The notes: a model not told the origin generated them from the sequence alone. A stretch of DNA of 64,000 nucleotides from Aradus depressus (GCA_963662175.1 OY759215.1:17411079-17475078), one strand, 5' to 3'. Shown: positions 1-10,075, numbered from the stretch's first letter. Program-made: numbers and translations.

Positions 1-224
1 TGACATTATTTTAAATAATTTACCCATTTTTAAGTAACAAATAAAAGTATAAATCAGCTTTATTTGACAATAATTCCATATAATTTATTTTGAAATAAGT
101 TATTTGATAGAAGTTTCCAACGATTTACTTTCATATAAAATAATGGGCCAACAAATATTTACAATAAGTATAATAAATAAATACAGAAATTATCTAAATA
201 AACTATGATACTAAGTTTATTATA

Positions 225-552
225 GGTTAGGTTAGGTTTTATGACTCATGCCCGGGCTTTAACAACGAGGTCATATCGCCTACTACCAGAGCGCTCATTC
301 GTCACTCTGGTGGACATGAGCCCGACTCTACTGTGGGAGTCCTAAATTTTGCCTACCCTAAATTTTTATTCACCTAGGGTAGGGGTCTTTAACGAGTACC
401 TGACATCGTACAGACTCGGGACCATCGCTTAACGTCCCATCCGAAGGACGGCGTGCTTAAGTTTATTTTACCTCCCAGATAAAATAAACTAAGGGCCTCG
501 GTCGGGTTTCGAACGCACGACCTTGAACTCAGAAGTCAAGCACGCATACCAC
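225..552 (-). repeat. tRNA-derived SINE, 5'-truncated copy (SINE-1)
   Basis: Reading the minus strand, the copy holds the B-box region (GTTCGAAACC), the SINE body and a 3' tail of CCTAA pentamers. It lacks about 20 bases of tRNA-like head, including the A box, that full copies have (compare 16401-16743). Short flanking repeats TTATTATA at 217-224 and 553-560 suggest a target-site duplication. The 5' truncation fits LINE-driven reverse transcription. Confidence 0.85.
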
Positions 553-553
553 T

Positions 554-1244
554 TATTATATCTAACAATAATAGAAATTATTTAAATATATTCAAAATAA
601 TATCTACATTAAATAAAATATATATATATATATATATACAAAAAGATAGTTCGTTTAACAAAAAACAGGTATACATTAAATTAAAACTAATTATATAAAT
701 AAAAAATATATACAATTCTAAAACTAACTTTCAAAAAGTTTTCATACTTATTTACATTTATCCACGTTTCCCTACTTAAAATATACATTAATAATCCTAA
801 TTTAGTGAATTCCTAAGAAACTACGAGAAGTGAAACTAAACACGAAGTTGGAGCAGACGTTAGCCATCAATAATAAGTTAAAAATAATTAATTATTAATT
901 TCCGGGCGAAAGGAAAACTTAAAAAAAAGGCATTATGACGCCACTCCTGTTGTTGCGAAATCATAAAAAGAAAATAAATCTAGGATAATACATGAGGTTA
1001 ATTCATGAGGCAGAGATTTTAACAGGGTTTTGTAATTATGAGTAAACTCAATGTTTAAAAGGGGGAGGGGGGGGGGGGGGGGGGGTGATCCATTTTGGAA
1101 GATATATGTTTTAATAAAAGTAATGGTGTCGGAGTGTGCAGGGGCGTACGGCCTCTAATCCATTTGGTGGTGTGTCGGGGTAATATCAGGTCTACGTAGC
1201 GGCCCTCGATGGGGGCTCAACAGACCTAACAAACATCAAATATT
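554..1244. other. A+T-rich non-coding stretch with (TA)n and poly-G
   Basis: I see no supported gene here. There is a short TATATA microsatellite near 620-640 and a run of 19 G at 1067-1085. The last 40 bases form the target region of the LINE inserted at 1259. Confidence 0.6.
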
Positions 1245-1258
1245 AATCTAACAAACTG
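1245..1258 (+). repeat. Left target-site duplication of the full-length LINE
   Basis: AATCTAACAAACTG is repeated exactly at 5521-5534 just beyond the poly-T tail. This fixes both element ends. Confidence 0.92.
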
Positions 1259-1399
1259 AGATCAGCTGTTCACGTTAAACAAAAATAGTGTTATAAAATT
1301 GCTCTTCAAAAAAAATAATTAATAGTGCGGTTTTTACTGTGTTTGTAAAAACGTGAAACAGTGAAAAGTACCAGGGAGAGGACCTTTTCACCAAACGGA

Positions 1400-2719
1400 A
1401 TGAGTTGCAGCGGGGCGCGCTCTTCCTGGGCTGAAGAGAGTGCACCAGTGCCCACGGCCAGCCACAGCCAGCCAAGTAACTTCAAACAGGTACCACACCA
1501 GCCCCTGGCCACAGCATCGATGGCCGTTGACCCTCCAGGCCTTAGCGGCAAGAAGAGGACCCTAGACCAGCCTGACCAGCAGACACCCGCCTCACACCTC
1601 GCCGTCACCAAGAGGTATAAATCTTACAACTCACCAGTCATAGTTTCTAACAGGTATTCCGCTCTAACCAATTTAGACACTTCCAAGCCCCAACCGGCCG
1701 AATCAAATTCCGAAAATAGTAAAAAAATTAAAATTCCTCCAATTTTTATTGTAGGTTACAATAACCTAAAAGAAATAACAGCTGACATATTAAAGGTGGC
1801 TACATCACCGTTTGAAACCAAACAATGCCTAAAAGAAAAAATTAAAATTCAAGCGACCTCGTCAGACGATTTTAGGGCCCTGACAAAATTCTACGATACA
1901 CATAAAATTAACTATTACACTTATGTTAATCCAGAAACTAAAAACGTATCGGTGATTCTCCGAGGTGTGCCATACGCGCTCAGCGAAGAAGACGTCAAAA
2001 ATGAATTGCTCCCTCACTACCCAGTTATTTCGGTCACCAGGTTGCACAATAGAGACAAAATGCCCACGCCATTGTGCGCAGTCGAACTGACTAATAACGA
2101 CCAGGGAAAAGCCATATTCTCACTTACGAAACTATACTACAGTCGGATCCACGTGGAGGAAAGACGCCGGTCCCTGCACGTTCCTCAATGCATGAACTGT
2201 CAAAAATTCGGGCACACCAAGAACTACTGCCGCCTTGAGTCGACCTGCGTTAAGTGTGCAGGGAATCACCATTATAAAGTTTATCCTTTCCAAAAAACTG
2301 ACAAACCGAAGTGCGCCAACTGTGGGGGCGACCATACCGCCAACTTTGGAGGCTGTCTGAAACGACCACCGAAACGGCAACTACAGTCCGCAGGCACCAC
2401 CGCAAGCCAAACATTTCATACTAATACTAGTCAGCCTCCGCAACACACACATGCACATTCAGCCAACACATCCAATACACCAACATTCGCACCTACCTCC
2501 CCGGAGCCCAAACCACCTACGAACTTTTGGTTTGACAAAAATCGAAGTAGGCCAACACCACCGCAACCTAATACTGCAAACAATGGAATTAGATCTGAGC
2601 CAACGACTGACCTGACTGGACTCATCATGAACCTCATCAAACCATTCATCCCCCACATCCAAGCATTCTTATCCAATTTATTCACTAACCTTTTTTCGAT
2701 GAATCATGGCAAACCTTAA
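1400..2719 (+). CDS. LINE ORF1, Gag-like protein with zinc knuckles
   Basis: An RNA-binding protein of a jockey-clade LINE, presumed to package the element RNA. The open frame extends upstream to 1361, but the first ATG in frame is at 1400, giving 439 residues. The N-terminal third is rich in Ser, Pro and basic residues. The middle, near IPPIFIVGY and VILRGVPYALSEEDVKNEL, fits the pre-zinc-knuckle domain usual in these proteins. The C-terminal half has three CCHC-type knuckles: CMNCQKFGHTKNYC, CVKCAGNHHYKVY and CANCGGDHTANFGGC. In the second, the position usually held by the last Cys is Tyr (codon TAT at 2282-2284), so this knuckle lacks a metal ligand. A Pro/Thr/Asn-rich tail follows. The stop overlaps the ORF2 start by 14 bases, which suggests coupled or reinitiated translation. 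Confidence 0.92.
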   Translation: MSCSGARSSWAEESAPVPTASHSQPSNFKQVPHQPLATASMAVDPPGLSGKKRTLDQPDQQTPASHLAVTKRYKSYNSPVIVSNRYSALTNLDTSKPQPAESNSENSKKIKIPPIFIVGYNNLKEITADILKVATSPFETKQCLKEKIKIQATSSDDFRALTKFYDTHKINYYTYVNPETKNVSVILRGVPYALSEEDVKNELLPHYPVISVTRLHNRDKMPTPLCAVELTNNDQGKAIFSLTKLYYSRIHVEERRRSLHVPQCMNCQKFGHTKNYCRLESTCVKCAGNHHYKVYPFQKTDKPKCANCGGDHTANFGGCLKRPPKRQLQSAGTTASQTFHTNTSQPPQHTHAHSANTSNTPTFAPTSPEPKPPTNFWFDKNRSRPTPPQPNTANNGIRSEPTTDLTGLIMNLIKPFIPHIQAFLSNLFTNLFSMNHGKP

Positions 2720-5402
2720 TCTGGGAACTTTTCAAAATTTAACTATATTAAACTGGAATGCGGACGGCTTCAAGATAAGGCAACCGTCATTAACCAACTT
2801 TTTATCACGATATAATGTCGACATTGCATGCATTACTGAAACCCACCTCAAACCGACAGACAAACTCAAACTCTCTGGCTACTGTTCATATAGACTGGAC
2901 CGACCGACACGTTTCGGTGGTGTTGGCATTTTCATCAAACGTCACCTGAAACATTCACAGATTTACATTCCCCCTCTCCAGAACTTGGAGGCAGTTGGAG
3001 TCACCCTCACCACACTCTCCGGCACACTCAACATCATATCAGCATACCATCGACCGAACACAAGACTGGTACAGACTGACTTCGAACATATTTTCACAGG
3101 ACTACCGACTATAATGATCGGGGACCTCAACAGCAAACACACGCTATGGGGATGCAGAAGACAGAATAACAACGGGACTAGACTACAATCCATCTCAGAA
3201 AACCTGGGGATACAAATATCGACACCTGACGAACCGACATTCTACCCAACTCAACGAACGTACCAACCCGACATACTGGACATAGGACTGATACACAACT
3301 TTAACTTGCCCCTGTTTCACGAGACACTGACCGACTTAGACTCAGACCATCTCCCAGTTATCTGCACCTTCCTAGCACGGCCACAGAAGGAGGAATATCT
3401 TCCAAGGTTGATCACGGGGAAGATCGACTGGGCCACGTTTGAAGACGGAATGAACTGTCTCGGGGTCCCCCATCATTATAGCACGACGGACGACATTGAC
3501 AATGCAGTTAGGACGTTCACACAAAACATACACACCTCAGTACTTGAAGCAACATACCGACATTTCACTGACAAACGACACCTATTCCACAACAAGACAC
3601 CAACACACATAATGGATATGATCCATACAAAGAACACACTACGACAACACTGGCAAAGAACAAGAGATCCCCTTGAGAAAAGAGAACTGAATCGCCTGAC
3701 CCGACGCATACGATGGGAACTTGACAAAGACAGAATCGCGAACTATCAGAAATACCTGACTGACATGACTCCGGGCGACAACAACTTATGGAAAGAGACA
3801 CGACGACTTCTAGACCAAAGGACACCCCTACCCATCTTAACTGACGGACAAATGACTGCCACAACTGACAAAGAGAAAACCGAATTACTGGCGACCCATT
3901 TGGAAAATAAATTCACAACGACAGACGCTGACGATCATGAAACACTCATCACAGTTGAATCATACCTCTCACATACACCGCACACAGTCGAAGCACCCAT
4001 ACAGCATACCACACCATCAGAAATACACGCCCACATTACACGACTACACATCAAGAAGGCCCCCGGTGAAGACATCATCCCCAACCTGGTGCTGAAGAAG
4101 CTTCCACCGAAGAGCATAGCCTACCTGGCAAGTGTGTTCAACGCCTGTCTTCGCCACGGCTACTTTCCTGCAGACTGGAAAAACGCCGTTGTTTTAACAT
4201 TTCACAAGCCAGGTAAGGCGAAAAACGATCCAGGCAGCTATAGACCAATAAGCCTTTTAAATAGCCTCTCAAAACTTCTTGAGAAAATAATTCACAAGAG
4301 GCTCCTCCGTCATCTGGAGACTGCAGGGACCATCCCTGCCCACCAGTTTGGGTTTAAATCAAACCACTCTGCCGTCCATCAGCTACAGAGAGTTGCTGAG
4401 ACCATTGTGGGGGGCTTTGAGCGGAAGCAGTACACCGTAGCAGCCTTCTTGGACGTCGCAGCTGCCTTCGACACCGTCTGGCACCAGGGCTTGCTCTTCA
4501 AATTAAAACAGACCTGGCCTCCGCAATACATCCAGAACATCATTAGCTCTTTTCTTCGTGACAGAACATTTCAAATAAGGGTGAACAACACACTGAGCTC
4601 CAAAAAGAAGATATCAGCGGGAGTCCCACAAGGTGCGATCCTCAGTCCACTCTTGTTTGATCTGTTCTGTCACGACATGCCAGAACCAGTCTCTGCAACC
4701 CTGGCGACTTACGCTGACGACACGTTGATCCTCAGTCAAAACATAGCTCTGGAAGCGGCCATCGACTCCCTACAAATCCAGGTGGATCAAATCAGCCAGT
4801 GGTTTGGAAAATGGAAGCTTAAGTTGAACGGTGGGAAGACGGAGGCGAAGGTGTTTGCTTTACGCCGCTTCTCGATAGAACACCTCAGAAGGCTGCAAAT
4901 CGACCAACTCCCAATTCCATGGAATCCTAAAGACCAGGGTGTGCGCTATCTTGGAGTGCACCTTGACACAAGACTAACATGGCGCCTACATATCAACATA
5001 AAACTCCAACAAGCACACACACGACTCAGGCTCATCTACCCACTCATAAACAGGAATACACCACTCAGACACACATGCACATCCTTACTTTACAAAACAC
5101 TAATACTTCCACTCTTAACCTACGCTTGCCCCGTATGGTTCTGCACTAGCCACACTAACATAACACGATTACAAACATTCCAAAACAAAGTCCTCCAGAT
5201 AGCGGTGAACGCACCCTGGTTTATCAGGAACACCCAAATCCATCGGGAACTGGGAGTTGCTCCTTTTGCAGCCCACATTGAGAAACTCACCCGAAGCTTC
5301 CATCAAGGTCTGCCAGCCTGCTCTGGTGCGGTTCACTACAGTCTCGGCCAGCCTGTAGCTCGCAGGCTGCAACCAAGACTGTACCAAGACTTTTTGTTTT
5401 AG
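2706..5402 (+). CDS. LINE ORF2, endonuclease and reverse transcriptase
   Basis: An 898-residue protein that nicks target DNA and copies the element RNA by target-primed reverse transcription. Residues about 10-225 form an apurinic-like endonuclease: ACITETHL holds the catalytic Glu, IGDLNSKHTLWG the Asp/Asn motif, and LDSDHLPV the terminal SDH. The reverse transcriptase spans about 445-740: KKAPGEDIIPN, FLDVAAAFDTVWH with its Asp, AGVPQGAILSP, and TYADDTLIL with the catalytic Asp pair near residue 668, followed by VRYLGVHLD. The C-terminal thumb region (LLPLLTYACPVWF) is typical of the jockey clade, with no RNase H. The frame has no stops or frameshifts. The ATG at 2706 overlaps the end of ORF1. 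Fragments of the same family lie on the minus strand at 35773-36248 and 37499-37622. Confidence 0.96.
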   Translation: MANLNLGTFQNLTILNWNADGFKIRQPSLTNFLSRYNVDIACITETHLKPTDKLKLSGYCSYRLDRPTRFGGVGIFIKRHLKHSQIYIPPLQNLEAVGVTLTTLSGTLNIISAYHRPNTRLVQTDFEHIFTGLPTIMIGDLNSKHTLWGCRRQNNNGTRLQSISENLGIQISTPDEPTFYPTQRTYQPDILDIGLIHNFNLPLFHETLTDLDSDHLPVICTFLARPQKEEYLPRLITGKIDWATFEDGMNCLGVPHHYSTTDDIDNAVRTFTQNIHTSVLEATYRHFTDKRHLFHNKTPTHIMDMIHTKNTLRQHWQRTRDPLEKRELNRLTRRIRWELDKDRIANYQKYLTDMTPGDNNLWKETRRLLDQRTPLPILTDGQMTATTDKEKTELLATHLENKFTTTDADDHETLITVESYLSHTPHTVEAPIQHTTPSEIHAHITRLHIKKAPGEDIIPNLVLKKLPPKSIAYLASVFNACLRHGYFPADWKNAVVLTFHKPGKAKNDPGSYRPISLLNSLSKLLEKIIHKRLLRHLETAGTIPAHQFGFKSNHSAVHQLQRVAETIVGGFERKQYTVAAFLDVAAAFDTVWHQGLLFKLKQTWPPQYIQNIISSFLRDRTFQIRVNNTLSSKKKISAGVPQGAILSPLLFDLFCHDMPEPVSATLATYADDTLILSQNIALEAAIDSLQIQVDQISQWFGKWKLKLNGGKTEAKVFALRRFSIEHLRRLQIDQLPIPWNPKDQGVRYLGVHLDTRLTWRLHINIKLQQAHTRLRLIYPLINRNTPLRHTCTSLLYKTLILPLLTYACPVWFCTSHTNITRLQTFQNKVLQIAVNAPWFIRNTQIHRELGVAPFAAHIEKLTRSFHQGLPACSGAVHYSLGQPVARRLQPRLYQDFLF

Positions 5403-5469
5403 TTATAATTTTCTTGTTTATTTGCCCATTTTGTGTAAAGTACATATTTAGTACTGGTCCAAATAAAAT

Positions 5470-5520
<51 letters not shown>

Positions 5521-5524
<4 letters not shown>

Positions 5525-5534
5525 TAACAAACTG
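5521..5534 (+). repeat. Right target-site duplication of the full-length LINE
   Basis: Exact match of the 14 bases at 1245-1258. It follows directly after the 49-base T run and a single A. Confidence 0.92.
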
Positions 5535-5633
5535 TTCCTATATAGTGCTTGTGGGTTGTGTAAGAAGATTCTCAATTTATAATAATATATATTTTTTTCA
5601 AAGATTAATAATACATGCTTTATCAGAACTTTC

Positions 5634-5971
5634 GAGGGCGCCGGTAGCTCAGTGGTATGCGTGCTTGACTTCTGAGCTCAAGGTCGTGGGTTCGTAGCCC
5701 GACCGAGGGAGGCCCTTTTTATCTGGGAGGTAAAATAAACTTAAGCACGCCGTCCTTCGGATGGGACGTTAAGCGATGGTCCCGAGCCTGTACGATGTCA
5801 GGTACTCGTTAAAGACCCCTACCCTAGATGAATAAAAATTTAGGGTAGGCAAAATTTAGGACTCCCACAGTAGAGTCGGGCTCATGTCCACCAGAGTGAC
5901 GAAAGAGCACTTTGGTAGTAGGCGATATGACCTTGTAGTTAAAGCCCGGGCATGAAACCTAACCTAACCTA
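5634..5971 (+). repeat. SINE-1, full-length copy
   Basis: The head GGTAGCTCAGTGGTATGCG resembles a Pol III A box in a tRNA-like context, and GGTCGTGGGTTCG is the B-box region, slightly degenerate here (GTAGCCC instead of GAAACCC). The body of about 250 bases is shared with the copies at 225, 16401, 45451, 49480 and 57203. It ends in AACCTAACCTAACCTA. Transcription by RNA polymerase III from the internal promoter is inferred from the boxes. Confidence 0.92.
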
Positions 5972-6270
5972 CCCCCCCCCCCCCCCCCCCCCCCTATATT
6001 TGGGAGAATGGCTGAATGTGATGACGTCATTAGGGGGTTCTAGATACACATAAAACATTTGGTGTCGAAGCATTCATTCTATCTGGAGTTATCATGTTCA
6101 CAGATACACAGAGAGAAATGTTTTTGTGTTTTTAAAATTTTGTAATCATAGAACGTTGGAAAACATGAATTTCCGTTCTGAATTGCTGACCTATTCTATA
6201 ACTATAAAATTTCATGTCGATATATTTATTCCATAGGACCTATAAGACTAAAAACTAATAATTGTCTTAT

Positions 6271-6350
6271 AGAGTGACGAAAGAGCGCTCTGGTAGTAGG
6301 CGATATGACCTCGTAGTTAAAGCCCGGACATGAGTCATAAAACCTAACCT
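6271..6350 (+). repeat. SINE-1 3' fragment
   Basis: It begins at AGAGTGACGAAAGAGCGC and ends AAACCTAACCT, matching the last 80 bases of SINE-1. It closes the composite insertion, abutting the right TSD. Confidence 0.88.
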
Positions 6351-6642
6351 ATCAGAACTTTCTTGTACCAACCACGCTTTTACAAATCACGCTCCTCCTC
6401 TTCCCCCATCTCAAATTGATTTCATACTGGCATTACTGGGTACCTATATGAAAGTAATGGTTTGTTTAATGTTTAAGTTAATTTTATAACAACTGAACCA
6501 ATAAATACTTACAAATATATGAATGTAAAAACAAATTATTACAAGATACGTTTATAATAAGTAGAGTCATTTTTCAATTTAATAAAAATTAAGATTACTA
6601 TTTTTCAAAAAAACTCTTCGGAAGTGTCTTTATCCCAACGAT

Positions 6643-6673
6643 GTTTCGGGACGTTCTTACGTCCCATCATCAG
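6643..6673 (-). other. Hammerhead-ribozyme-like motif (HHR-like 1)
   Basis: On the minus strand CTGATGA is followed by a 7-bp hairpin (GGGACGT / ACGTCCC, loop AAGA) and then GAAAC. These are the order and spacing of the hammerhead core CUGANGA, stem II, GAAA. One extra T sits between the core and the stem. It lies in A+T-rich DNA beside A-rich tracts. The self-cleavage site and stem I are not clear, so function is unproven. Confidence 0.5.
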
Positions 6674-6956
6674 ATCCCATTGTGCGAGATATAGAAAAAA
6701 AAACAAAAAAAAAAAAAGCTAACTGTATTAATATATGAAAAAAAATTTAAATATAGATTAATACATTATAAATGAATATATGAAAAAGTATAAATAAATA
6801 AAAAAATATAAATGAATAAATAAAACAATAAGGTACATTGGACTGACCTTTAAGTTGTGGAGGAACTTTAATATAAACAGAATAATATGGTAAATCATAA
6901 GAAAAACAACTCGAGCTCAGACTATTAGGTACTGTCCTTATTGCTACAACAAATAG
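6674..6956. other. Low-complexity A-rich stretch
   Basis: A-rich runs and ATGAA/AATAAATAA-type low complexity, with no supported gene. The last 25 bases form a weak pyrimidine-rich lead-in to the GC-rich island that starts near 6957. Confidence 0.5.
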
Positions 6957-7045
6957 TAGGTAGAGGTCACAGGGCGCGGGTGGACCCTGTATCCCCGGAT
7001 CTGCCTAGCCTCTTACTAGCAGTGGGGGCAGACAGAAGGGACAAG
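6957..7045 (+). CDS. Candidate host exon (island 1)
   Basis: A GC-rich island (roughly 60% G+C by eye) in A+T-rich DNA, open on the + strand through RVDPVSPDLPSLLLAVGA. The left border has a pyrimidine-containing tract and two possible AG acceptors at 6955-6959. The right border reads AAG followed by GTGCAT, a fair donor, leaving phase 0. The product is not recognised. It could be one exon of a large gene that continues through the islands at 23264 and 28965, although the phase does not join directly to 23264 and a further exon would be needed. It could also be a fragment of an unknown repeat. Confidence 0.35.
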
Positions 7046-7300
7046 GTGCATATTAAAATTATAAAATTTTATAGGTCCAAACAAGGTCTGTGCGCTAAAA
7101 GAAAAGTTTCCCGTTTCAATTATTGCCGGTTTATTAGGTTCCTTAACTTCGCAGCACTGGCAAACTTTTATACATCGGCCTAACTTTATTTTATAGAGCC
7201 ACAGTTTCCGCCAACAGATGATAATACCTTATTCGTAAAATGTCATTGGCCACGAATATCAAATGTACTGGAGATTTTTTAATAACTAACGAAACATTGT

Positions 7301-7615
7301 GTGTCCAAGCCAATACTATTATTGGTTTTGATGGTAGGATCCTGGTGGAAGCAGTTCTTGCAACACGTACAAAAACTACCCCCATTGGTAGGTTGTGCTG
7401 ACACTACCGCAATTAACAACCCCAGTGGAGGAACCCCTGGGCACTCCTTGAGGGAGCGGGGATATAAACCGAAGGGTGGAGAGTCTATATCCAGCAAAGC
7501 GGAAAATCGGCTGATTTATTATGGTTATAAGGGATTATGGCACGCCCCTCGGGGGATCAACGAGTTGGCCCAAAGTGTCCTCATCGGTTCAACGGACTGG
7601 ACCAAAACAGAATAA
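7301..7615 (+). other. Open frame of unknown status, about 100 residues
   Basis: Both strands are open for 70-100 residues between about 7280 and 7615, and the region is less A+T-rich than its surroundings. The plus frame from 7380 to 7615 contains GYKPKGGESISSKAENR and ends TDWTKTE. I do not recognise a domain, and no clear splice borders or repeat partners were seen. It may be an exon, a transposon relic or chance. Confidence 0.2.
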
Positions 7616-7945
7616 CATTAGATGATAATACAGTTCGGGAAGTTTTTCACTTATACTGCAGTAAAATTAAATTATAAATTTATATTGTGTCAATATGAGG
7701 ATTTAGGCGTGAAAAAGAGGTAATGGAATATAAACATGATGGATGTATTGTGTTATCTTTCCATAAATGAACACCATCAATACAAAATGTATGACATCCT
7801 TAAGAGGTATACAGGGTACCATACCGTCTTTGTTAAATACACTTCCGGAAGGTATCATCTAAAAGATAATCAAGTTACTGTAAAACTTTATTGATTATAA
7901 TAATTATTGGCTATTGATGGTAACCTTACAACAATACAAGGAGAA

Positions 7946-8173
7946 GAGGACGCCGTTAGCTCAGAGGTAGCACGCCGTTCTTCGGATATGATGTTAAGCG
8001 ATGGTGTACCATATCAGGTACTCGTTAAAATCCCCAACCTAGCTGGATAAACCTAGGCAGGTAAAATGTAGCACTCTCAAGTCCTAGTCGGGCTCGTTCA
8101 CCAGAGCGACGAAAGTGCTCTCTGGTAGTAGGCGATATGACCTCGTAGTTATGAGTCACAATAACTAACTAAT
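7946..8173 (+). repeat. SINE-1, old degenerate copy
   Basis: The head CGCCGTTAGCTCAGAGGTAG aligns to the A-box region, but most of the tRNA-like part after it is deleted, including the B box. The body (ATGTTAAGCGATGG, CAGGTACTCGTTAAA, GTAGTAGGCGATATGACC) is recognisable with many changes. The tail is decayed to AATAACTAACTAATC. Confidence 0.75.
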
Positions 8174-8240
8174 CTTGAGGGAGAGGGAATGATGCCAGGT
8201 GTTACCTGCTAGGTTCTTATTTATTATTATTTTTATTTGT

Positions 8241-9672
8241 TGCCTTTCACAATAAATTAAAAAAATGAATATAATTTTGAATAATAAAAAAAATTTAAGT
8301 TAATTAAATCTATAATTTCAAAAATAAAATAATCTACCGTATGGTTGAGTGAAGCTCTTAAAAAAATGAAAAACATTTGTTATAAATAACTCTGTAAAAT
8401 TTTCAAACTACGTTACTTGCACCAATCCAAAAATCCAAAAGTCTCCCGGTGTGATTCTGAAAATAAAGATTATTAAATATTATGTCCCGATAACGATTGG
8501 CGCTTATCTCAAAGGTGTTGATTCGCAAGGCCTATGAGTTTTGAGATTTGAATTTCATTGAGAGAGATATGGGGAGTTAAAAGAAAATTAAAACATATTT
8601 ACAAACAATATAACTTTAATAAAACTATTATGAATTTTGAAATTAAAAATGGCCATCTTAGAAATTATATGTACAAAAAAATGGATCATACCTTGGTGAC
8701 GTCACACTTGAAACATATATACAATAAATTTTACTTTTTAACATAAAAACTGGAGTCCACACTCTCTCCACATCCCTTCAATCTTTTACCGGTCACTTTT
8801 ACTCACTTTTAATTGTTTACTCACTACTTTTCACATATTTTAACAAAAAAAACAGAGACCAGTCTTTCAACGGTTCCACCTCTACCAGAACTCAACACAG
8901 ACTGACTAAACTGCCTCCGCACGGAATTATGGGTAGCAAATTCGAGTTTCTTTTTTCTGTTGTCTCTTGTTTTACTTCTAAATATTAATATTTTTTGGTG
9001 TTTTCTCTCCTTTCTTCCGTTTCTTCTCTTTTCTAAATTGTCATCTTAATTTTTTGTAACTTTTATTTTTAATTTTGCCTTCTTCATTTCTCGAAAACAG
9101 TGTTTAAAGTTTGTGGTATACACTTTCGGATCACTTGTATTATTTCAGATGGGATCCGGCCTAGTTGATTCGATGTATTTTAGAACTGACCGTTTCTTCA
9201 AAATTTACTACTGGCTTTTCTTTCTGATGTGGGCAGTTTTTCTCTTCCTTTTCTTCTTTAATCTTTTCTTAATAATTAACTGTCTTTTCCTAAAAATTTT
9301 CACAACCTTCTACCGACTCGTTTTTTTATTATTGACCTTTTCTTAATTTTGCTTATAATTTCCTGAAATTTTCTTCATTCTTCTACTTTTTAGCTGTTTC
9401 ATTTTGTTTCTGGGTGCTAAATTAATCCCTTCTGAAAATTTAGTTTCCTTTTGAAGTCGGTGGATCTTGTAATTATTATTTAAAATGTTTGTTGATAACT
9501 GTAAGGTTAGGCCTTCAGCCACCTTTTCTTCCTTTTAAAGTTATTCTTACTTTCTTCTTAAACTTGTTTTGTTCTTCTTTTTACTTTGATTTCGTCTTCT
9601 AAATTCGGTTTAAAATAAATGTATAGTGGCTTCTAAATCCGTTGCCTTGGCAACGGGCTTGTTTATATTACA
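8241..9672 (-). repeat. LTR, left copy (3' LTR of the minus-strand element)
   Basis: Identical over 1432 bases to 13430-14861 except for the base at 8377, as far as I could read. It contains an ORF of 77 codons on the + strand with a hydrophobic Phe/Leu-rich product. This is pyrimidine-rich LTR sequence rather than a credible gene. Confidence 0.88.
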
Positions 9673-10075
9673 TTGCCTTCTTCTATTTTTTCTGGAACGA
9701 AAATTGTGTTTCTAGAATCACAATTTTTGTTCCAAAGGTTCCCTCTTCATTTGTTTTATCCTGGTCCTTTTTCCGCCTTCATCCACTCCTGTCGTCCTCC
9801 AATTGGTCGTCGTGAACCGGCACTTTTGGGTGTCTCTACGCTCACAAACCACCTCAACAAAAATTCATCTCGCACCTGTCACTTCACTTCATTCCCCACT
9901 GTCATTTACAACAAATTTACATTAAACAAAAAAAATTCTTTACACACTAATTATAAACTGAGCTCAGTCCTTTACAATTTGGACGAGCGGAAGACAAATA
10001 AAATTGTCTTTTAAATTTCATATATAAAAAAATATTGAACATATTATTATCTAAATGCAAACTTTACTGTAATTA

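Larger units (their letters stand above)
1259..5520 (+). mobile_element. Full-length jockey-clade non-LTR retrotransposon (LINE)
   Basis: A 4.26-kb element bounded by an exact 14-bp target-site duplication, AATCTAACAAACTG, at 1245-1258 and 5521-5534. It has a 141-base 5' UTR, ORF1 (nucleic-acid-binding Gag-like), ORF2 (endonuclease plus reverse transcriptase) overlapping ORF1 by 14 bases, a short 3' UTR with an AATAAA-like signal at about 5461-5468, and a 3' run of 49 T followed by one A. Both ORFs are open, so the copy is young and perhaps still competent, apart from one lost zinc-knuckle cysteine in ORF1. A T run at the 3' end of the sense strand is unusual for a LINE. A related minus-strand copy at 35773-37622 ends with the same sequence followed by T-rich DNA, so the tail seems to belong to the family. 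No RNase H domain was seen, as expected for the jockey clade. Confidence 0.95.
5634..6350 (+). mobile_element. Composite SINE-1 insertion flanked by a 13-bp TSD
   Basis: TATCAGAACTTTC occurs at 5621-5633 and again at 6350-6362. Between them lie a full SINE-1 (5634-5971) with tRNA-like A and B boxes and a CCTAA tail, a run of 23 C (5972-5994), about 275 bases of Rep-A-like sequence, and an 80-base 3' fragment of a second SINE-1 (6271-6350), also ending in CCTAACCT. The TSD brackets the whole composite, so either it moved as one unit or material was later inserted inside one SINE. The flanks match a repeat also seen at 42356-42611. Confidence 0.85.

Noticed and set aside
1361..1399. Upstream extension of LINE ORF1
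   Set aside because: It opens with GTG; the first in-frame ATG at 1400 is a more credible start.
5640..5710. Functional tRNA gene
   Set aside because: Only the A- and B-box regions resemble a tRNA; the anticodon stem does not fold and the sequence continues into a repeated SINE body.
5955..5971. Interstitial telomere array
   Set aside because: Only two to four CCTAA units and always at SINE 3' ends, so they are SINE tails rather than telomere remnants.
9113..9346. 77-codon hydrophobic ORF, present also at 14302-14535
   Set aside because: Lies in the LTR, antisense to the inferred element, and its Phe/Leu bias reflects pyrimidine-rich DNA.
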